A stretch of DNA of 64,000 nucleotides, taken from assembly GCF_001592755.1 (NCBI RefSeq), contig NZ_LUKF01000020.1, positions 124,001-188,000 on the forward strand, read 5' to 3'. Below, piece by piece: positions 60,743 to 64,000 of the stretch. The position numbers and the translations under genes were made by a program. Position 1 is the stretch's first letter. Each line of letters starts with the position of its first letter. The notes beneath the pieces were generated by a model. It worked only from the letters and a program-made list of their open reading frames with translations, was not told the origin of the DNA and did no database searches. Origin of the DNA: Bdellovibrio bacteriovorus (GTDB lineage: Bacteria > Bdellovibrionota > Bdellovibrionia > Bdellovibrionales > Bdellovibrionaceae).

Positions 60743-61594
60743 TTAAGTATATTTGGCCCAGCGTCTTTTCTCGTCTCCTGAGAGCTCATCAAATAAAAGC
60801 TCTTCGCCTTCATCCTCTTCGGGTAATGGTTTGTTTTTAATCTTTTCGTAAACAACCAAGCGGCGCTCGTGAGGCGTTTGCGGAAGAGTGTAGGCGACGT
60901 CTTCAACAAGTTTGTAATACTCAGACCACTCGGTGTCTTGAAAGGCTTTGATTTCGGGATCGACTCCAGGGCCTTTCATGAAATAAACGCGGCCGCCGGT
61001 TTGAAGGCAACTGATCACGTTCCCCAAAGTGTTACCGATATCTTCTACTGCGCGAGTAATTGCTCCATTCACAGGATACATGCAGTGTTGGTTGATATTG
61101 CGACCCAAGATATCAAGGTTTTGCAGTTTCATTTCAGAGCGGACGTGCTTTAAAAACTCCACTCGGCGCTGAACGCCTTCTCCTAAAAGAATCTTCTCTT
61201 CGGGAAGCATGATTTTTAAAGGAATTCCCGGAAAGCCCGGGCCCGTGCCCACGTCCAAAAGCGGGAATTGGAGTTTCGTGTATTTCAGAATGATGATGCT
61301 ATCGATGAAATGTTTAATAGCGACGTCGCGCAGTTTCAGCAGGCGAGTAAAATTCTCTTTTTCCTGATTTAACATCAAAAGGCGGTAAAAATGCGCTAGC
61401 TGCAGGCGTTGTTGGTGGTTCACCATATCAAAACCATGATTGCGGAAGACATCGGCCAGGCGATCATTGGCCTCATTGAGCTCATAAATCAGCTCTGGCT
61501 TCTTATGACGACCCATATTTGAAGGGGAGAAGTTTCCGCGGGCTTCTTGACGGGCTTTATAGGGACTGTAATTCGATTTATTTTTATGCGCCAT
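60743..61594 (-). CDS. rsmG: 16S rRNA (guanine527-N7)-methyltransferase RsmG
   Basis: SAM-dependent methylation of G527 in 16S rRNA. NQEKENFTRLLKLRD near residue 77, HFIDSIIILKY, and the SAM loop FPLLDVGTGPGFPGIPLKI near 110 are family signatures. EGVQRRVEFLKHV and GAITRAVEDIG follow as expected. The protein is 283 residues, longer than the usual 200-215. It has an extra basic N-terminus of about 40 residues (KNKSNYSPYKARQEAR) and an acidic C-terminal tail (LPEEDEGEELLFDELSGDEK). Shorter starts are possible at the ATG in SNMGRHK. Confidence 0.9.
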   Translation of the reverse strand: MAHKNKSNYSPYKARQEARGNFSPSNMGRHKKPELIYELNEANDRLADVFRNHGFDMVNHQQRLQLAHFYRLLMLNQEKENFTRLLKLRDVAIKHFIDSIIILKYTKLQFPLLDVGTGPGFPGIPLKIMLPEEKILLGEGVQRRVEFLKHVRSEMKLQNLDILGRNINQHCMYPVNGAITRAVEDIGNTLGNVISCLQTGGRVYFMKGPGVDPEIKAFQDTEWSEYYKLVEDVAYTLPQTPHERRLVVYEKIKNKPLPEEDEGEELLFDELSGDEKRRWAKYT

Positions 61595-61695
61595 AAGGGT
61601 CCTGGGAAGATAGGGGGAAAGCCTTTAAACCTCAAGGCTTTTCTGCGCTGTGTGTAAAAGCTAAATGCTTGAAAATACGGGCCTCTGAGGTGATT

Positions 61696-61725
61696 ATGAG
61701 ACCCTATGTCCACGACCAAACTTGA
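61696..61725 (+). other. Nine-codon upstream ORF overlapping the pheS start
   Basis: ATG AGA CCC TAT, ending TGA at 61723-61725, gives the peptide [13 protein letters not shown] at 61687-61690 is five bases before this ATG but 15 before the pheS ATG, so ribosomes may load here first. It has no Phe codons, so it is not a classical attenuator. Confidence 0.4.
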
Positions 61726-62731
61726 TTCCATCAAAGATACAGCCCTGGCGGCTTTTAAAGCTGCTCCAACATCCAAAGACCTCTACGACCTGAAGGTTCA
61801 GTACCTTGGGAAGAGTGGTTCTTTAACAGAGATCATGAAAGAAATGGCCTCTTTGCCGAAAGAGGAAAAGCCTCTGTTTGGTAAAAAGGTGAATGAAGTG
61901 AAGCAGCTTCTTGAAGCGGCTTACACGGAAGCTGAAGATGCTCTGAAGAAAAAAGAGATTTCGGCGAAAATGGCGGCTGAAGAAATCGACCTGACATTGC
62001 CTGCGGCTTCGCAGCCAAAAGGTTCGGCTCACCCAGTGAATATCGTCGTGGAAGAAATCTTTACGGTGATGGCGCGTTTGGGTTACAGCGTGCGCACAGG
62101 TCCATTGATTGAAAAAGATTATTATAACTTTGAAGCTTTGAATATCCCTGCGGATCACCCCGCGCGTGATATGCAAGATACTTTCTTCATCGATAAAAGC
62201 CATGTGCTTCGCACGCACACGTCACCGATTCAAATTCACTCTTTGGAAACAGAACAGTTGCCATTGCGTGTGATTGGTACGGGCCCGGTGTTCCGTTGTG
62301 ACAGCGATATTTCGCATCTTCCAAACTTCCATCAGATTGAAGCTTTGTGTGTGGATGAGAAAGTTTCGATGGCGGATCTTAAAGGCACGATCAGTTTCTT
62401 CGTTCGTGAATTTTTTGGTCCTGGATTGAAAACAAGATTCCGTCCTAGTTTCTTCCCTTTCACCGAGCCTTCGGCAGAAGTGGATTGCTCTTGCCCAATT
62501 TGTAAAGGCAAAGGTTGCAGTCTTTGTAAACAATCGGGTTGGATTGAAATCGGTGGTTGTGGTCTTGTGAATCCGAAAGTATTCCAAGCCGCGAAAATCG
62601 AATATCCAAAATGGCAAGGCTTTGCGTTCGGCTTTGGTGTTGAGCGTATGGCGATTATTAAATACGGCATCGAAGACATTCGTTTATTCCCTGAAAATGA
62701 TGTGCGTTTCTTAAGGCAGTTTGTAAAATGA
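61706..62731 (+). CDS. pheS: Phenylalanyl-tRNA synthetase alpha subunit
   Basis: Catalytic subunit of the alpha2-beta2 enzyme. An N-terminal coiled coil (to about 85; [20 protein letters not shown]) precedes the class II core. Core motifs: [23 protein letters not shown]-like (here [15 protein letters not shown]), [53 protein letters not shown]. Length of 341 is normal. In-frame stops just upstream fix the start at 61706 or later. Overlaps pheT by four bases (ATGA). Confidence 0.97.
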   Translation: MSTTKLDSIKDTALAAFKAAPTSKDLYDLKVQYLGKSGSLTEIMKEMASLPKEEKPLFGKKVNEVKQLLEAAYTEAEDALKKKEISAKMAAEEIDLTLPAASQPKGSAHPVNIVVEEIFTVMARLGYSVRTGPLIEKDYYNFEALNIPADHPARDMQDTFFIDKSHVLRTHTSPIQIHSLETEQLPLRVIGTGPVFRCDSDISHLPNFHQIEALCVDEKVSMADLKGTISFFVREFFGPGLKTRFRPSFFPFTEPSAEVDCSCPICKGKGCSLCKQSGWIEIGGCGLVNPKVFQAAKIEYPKWQGFAFGFGVERMAIIKYGIEDIRLFPENDVRFLRQFVK

Positions 62732-64000
62732 AGATCAGTTTAAAATGGCTCCAAGATTATGTTGATGTGACCGAATTCTTTCAAAAACCGGAAGAGTTGG
62801 GTGAAGCTCTCACTCGCGCGGGTCTTGAGGTGGAAGAAATCACCAATCGCGCGAAAGACTTTAACCACGTGGTTGTAGGTCACATCTTAGAAAAAGATAA
62901 ACATCCTAATGCGGATAAACTTTCTTTGTGCCGCGTTTCTACAGGTGAGGGTGTTGTTCACCAGATCGTGTGTGGAGCGCAAAATCACAAAGCCGGGGAC
63001 CGTGTGATCGTGGCTTTGCCGGGAGCTGTGTTGCCTGGTAATTTTGCGATTAAAAAATCAGCAGTTCGTGGTGTGGATTCAGCTGGCATGCTTTGTTCTT
63101 TAAAGGAACTTGGTTTAGCGAAAGAATCTGAAGGTATCGCGATTCTGCCTGTGGATGCTCCCGTCGGCAAACCTTATGCAGAATACGCTGGTTATGACGA
63201 CATCACTTTCGAATTAAAAGTAACACCGAATAGAGCGGACTGCTTAAGCCACTACGGTTTGGCGCGCGAAGTGGCCTGCCTCTATGGTAAAGAATTGAAA
63301 GTTCCCAATACAGAACCGAAAGTAAATTCTCAATCTACAAAGAGTGAAATCTCTTTGGATGTGAAGGCTTTTGATTTGTGCCCTCGTTATACCGGCCGTT
63401 ATCTGAAGGGCTTAAAAGTAGGCCCTTCTCCAGAGTGGTTGGTGAAGCGTCTTGAAAGTGTGGGTATGAACTCTATTAATAACATCGTCGACGTCACAAA
63501 CTACGTGATGATGGAATTGGGTCAGCCTCTGCATGCCTTTGATGCGGCTTTTATCGCGGGTAAAAAAGTGATTGTGGATCGCGCGACGAAAGGTGAAAAG
63601 TTCATCACTCTTGATGGCTCTGAAATCACTTTGACGGGTGAGGAGCTGACTATTCGTGATACGTCTCATCCAGCTTGTCTTGCAGGTGTTGTCGGTGGAA
63701 AGAACTCCGGCGTTACTGAATCTACGACTGAAGTTTTCTTGGAATCTGCCTACTTCCTGCCAATGAGTGCTCGTAAAACATCTCGCACTCACGGTATTGA
63801 CACGGATTCCGCTTACAGATTCTCTCGCGGTGTAGATCCAGATGGTGCGCTTCGTGGATTGAATCGTGCGACAGCTTTGATTTTAGAAGTTGCGGGTGGC
63901 GAAGCTTTTGGTGATCACCATGACTTCTATCCAAATCCAGTGAAAAAAGCTCCCGTGACGATCTCTGTACAAACGGTGACGGATCGTTTGGGCTATCAAG
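62728..64000 (+). CDS. pheT: Phenylalanyl-tRNA synthetase beta subunit, 3' end outside window
   Basis: The first 424 codons are present and open to the window edge; a complete PheT is about 800 residues. The start ATG overlaps the pheS stop. Visible: [14 protein letters not shown] and [11 protein letters not shown] at the N-terminus, then the tRNA-binding EMAP-like domain ([35 protein letters not shown]). [20 protein letters not shown] and [21 protein letters not shown] mark the B1 and B3/B4 domain, which includes the editing site. No frameshift seen. Confidence 0.96.
   Translation, partial: MKISLKWLQDYVDVTEFFQKPEELGEALTRAGLEVEEITNRAKDFNHVVVGHILEKDKHPNADKLSLCRVSTGEGVVHQIVCGAQNHKAGDRVIVALPGAVLPGNFAIKKSAVRGVDSAGMLCSLKELGLAKESEGIAILPVDAPVGKPYAEYAGYDDITFELKVTPNRADCLSHYGLAREVACLYGKELKVPNTEPKVNSQSTKSEISLDVKAFDLCPRYTGRYLKGLKVGPSPEWLVKRLESVGMNSINNIVDVTNYVMMELGQPLHAFDAAFIAGKKVIVDRATKGEKFITLDGSEITLTGEELTIRDTSHPACLAGVVGGKNSGVTESTTEVFLESAYFLPMSARKTSRTHGIDTDSAYRFSRGVDPDGALRGLNRATALILEVAGGEAFGDHHDFYPNPVKKAPVTISVQTVTDRLGYQ

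Noticed and set aside
1-64000. tRNA genes
   Set aside because: No cloverleaf with a GTTCRANYC-type T-loop was recognised by eye in the gaps; a tRNAscan run would settle it.

Overview
The window looks like a chromosomal segment of a Bdellovibrio-type predatory bacterium (Bdellovibrionota). The case rests on gene content rather than on any marker sequence. It carries a mevalonate pathway operon in a Gram-negative genome, an alternative complex III (Act) respiratory cluster, a complete Agl/Glt-type gliding-motor operon, a tail-fibre-like secreted adhesin, and many small secreted or lipoprotein genes of unknown function. Genes are dense, and four-base ATGA/GTGA overlaps are common. No tRNA, rRNA, CRISPR array, transposase or phage integration module was seen.

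Layout. 1-5.8 kb: the end of a chemoreceptor, unknown secreted and membrane proteins, a GNAT-like protein with a PduO cobalamin adenosyltransferase, and an N-formylglutamate amidohydrolase-like gene. 5.9-16.5 kb: cytochrome c maturation system II (resB, ccsA) followed by actABCDEF, so the haem-attachment machinery sits beside the multihaem complex that needs it. 16.5-17.4 kb: an unusual gene-free stretch with a long inverted repeat around a terminator, a degenerate repeat of about 27 bp, and two related 21-bp palindromes. 17.4-20.6 kb: small cysteine-containing secreted proteins, including a tandem paralogue pair, and a PilZ protein. 20.7-23.4 kb: thrS-infC, with infC starting at ATT. 23.4-24.3 kb: a secreted-protein gene bracketed by two copies of an 80-bp palindromic element. 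24.3-31.7 kb: an ArsC-like gene, dtd, then a run of exported proteins (a cysteine-rich repeat protein, a DsbA-like lipoprotein, a metallo-beta-lactamase fold enzyme, a cytochrome P460-like protein) ending in a lipoprotein gene broken by an in-frame stop.

31.8-44.2 kb: a fibre-like protein, convergent with a ten-gene minus-strand operon. That operon encodes a TolQ/TolR/TolR-type proton motor, a large TPR protein, a TonB-like envelope-spanning protein, lipoproteins, a beta-barrel, a small TPR protein and a von Willebrand A lipoprotein like CglB. The set and order match the Myxococcus Agl-Glt gliding machine in compact form. 44.4-50.6 kb: a zinc-protease-like protein, cytochrome bd oxidase cydAB, a beta-barrel, an esterase and a secreted protein. 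50.8-56.7 kb: rpmI-rplT, then fni, class II HMG-CoA reductase and three GHMP enzymes that complete the mevalonate route except for HMG-CoA synthase. 56.7-64 kb: AlkD-like DNA glycosylase, trypsin-like protease, SpoU methyltransferase, TPR-winged-helix regulator, rsmG, and pheS-pheT (cut by the window end).

The translation cluster thrS-infC-rpmI-rplT-pheS-pheT, contiguous in many bacteria, is present here in the same order and strand but split into three pieces across 43 kb. Starts were revised by eye using Shine-Dalgarno spacing and signal peptides. Functions come from motif recognition without database searches.
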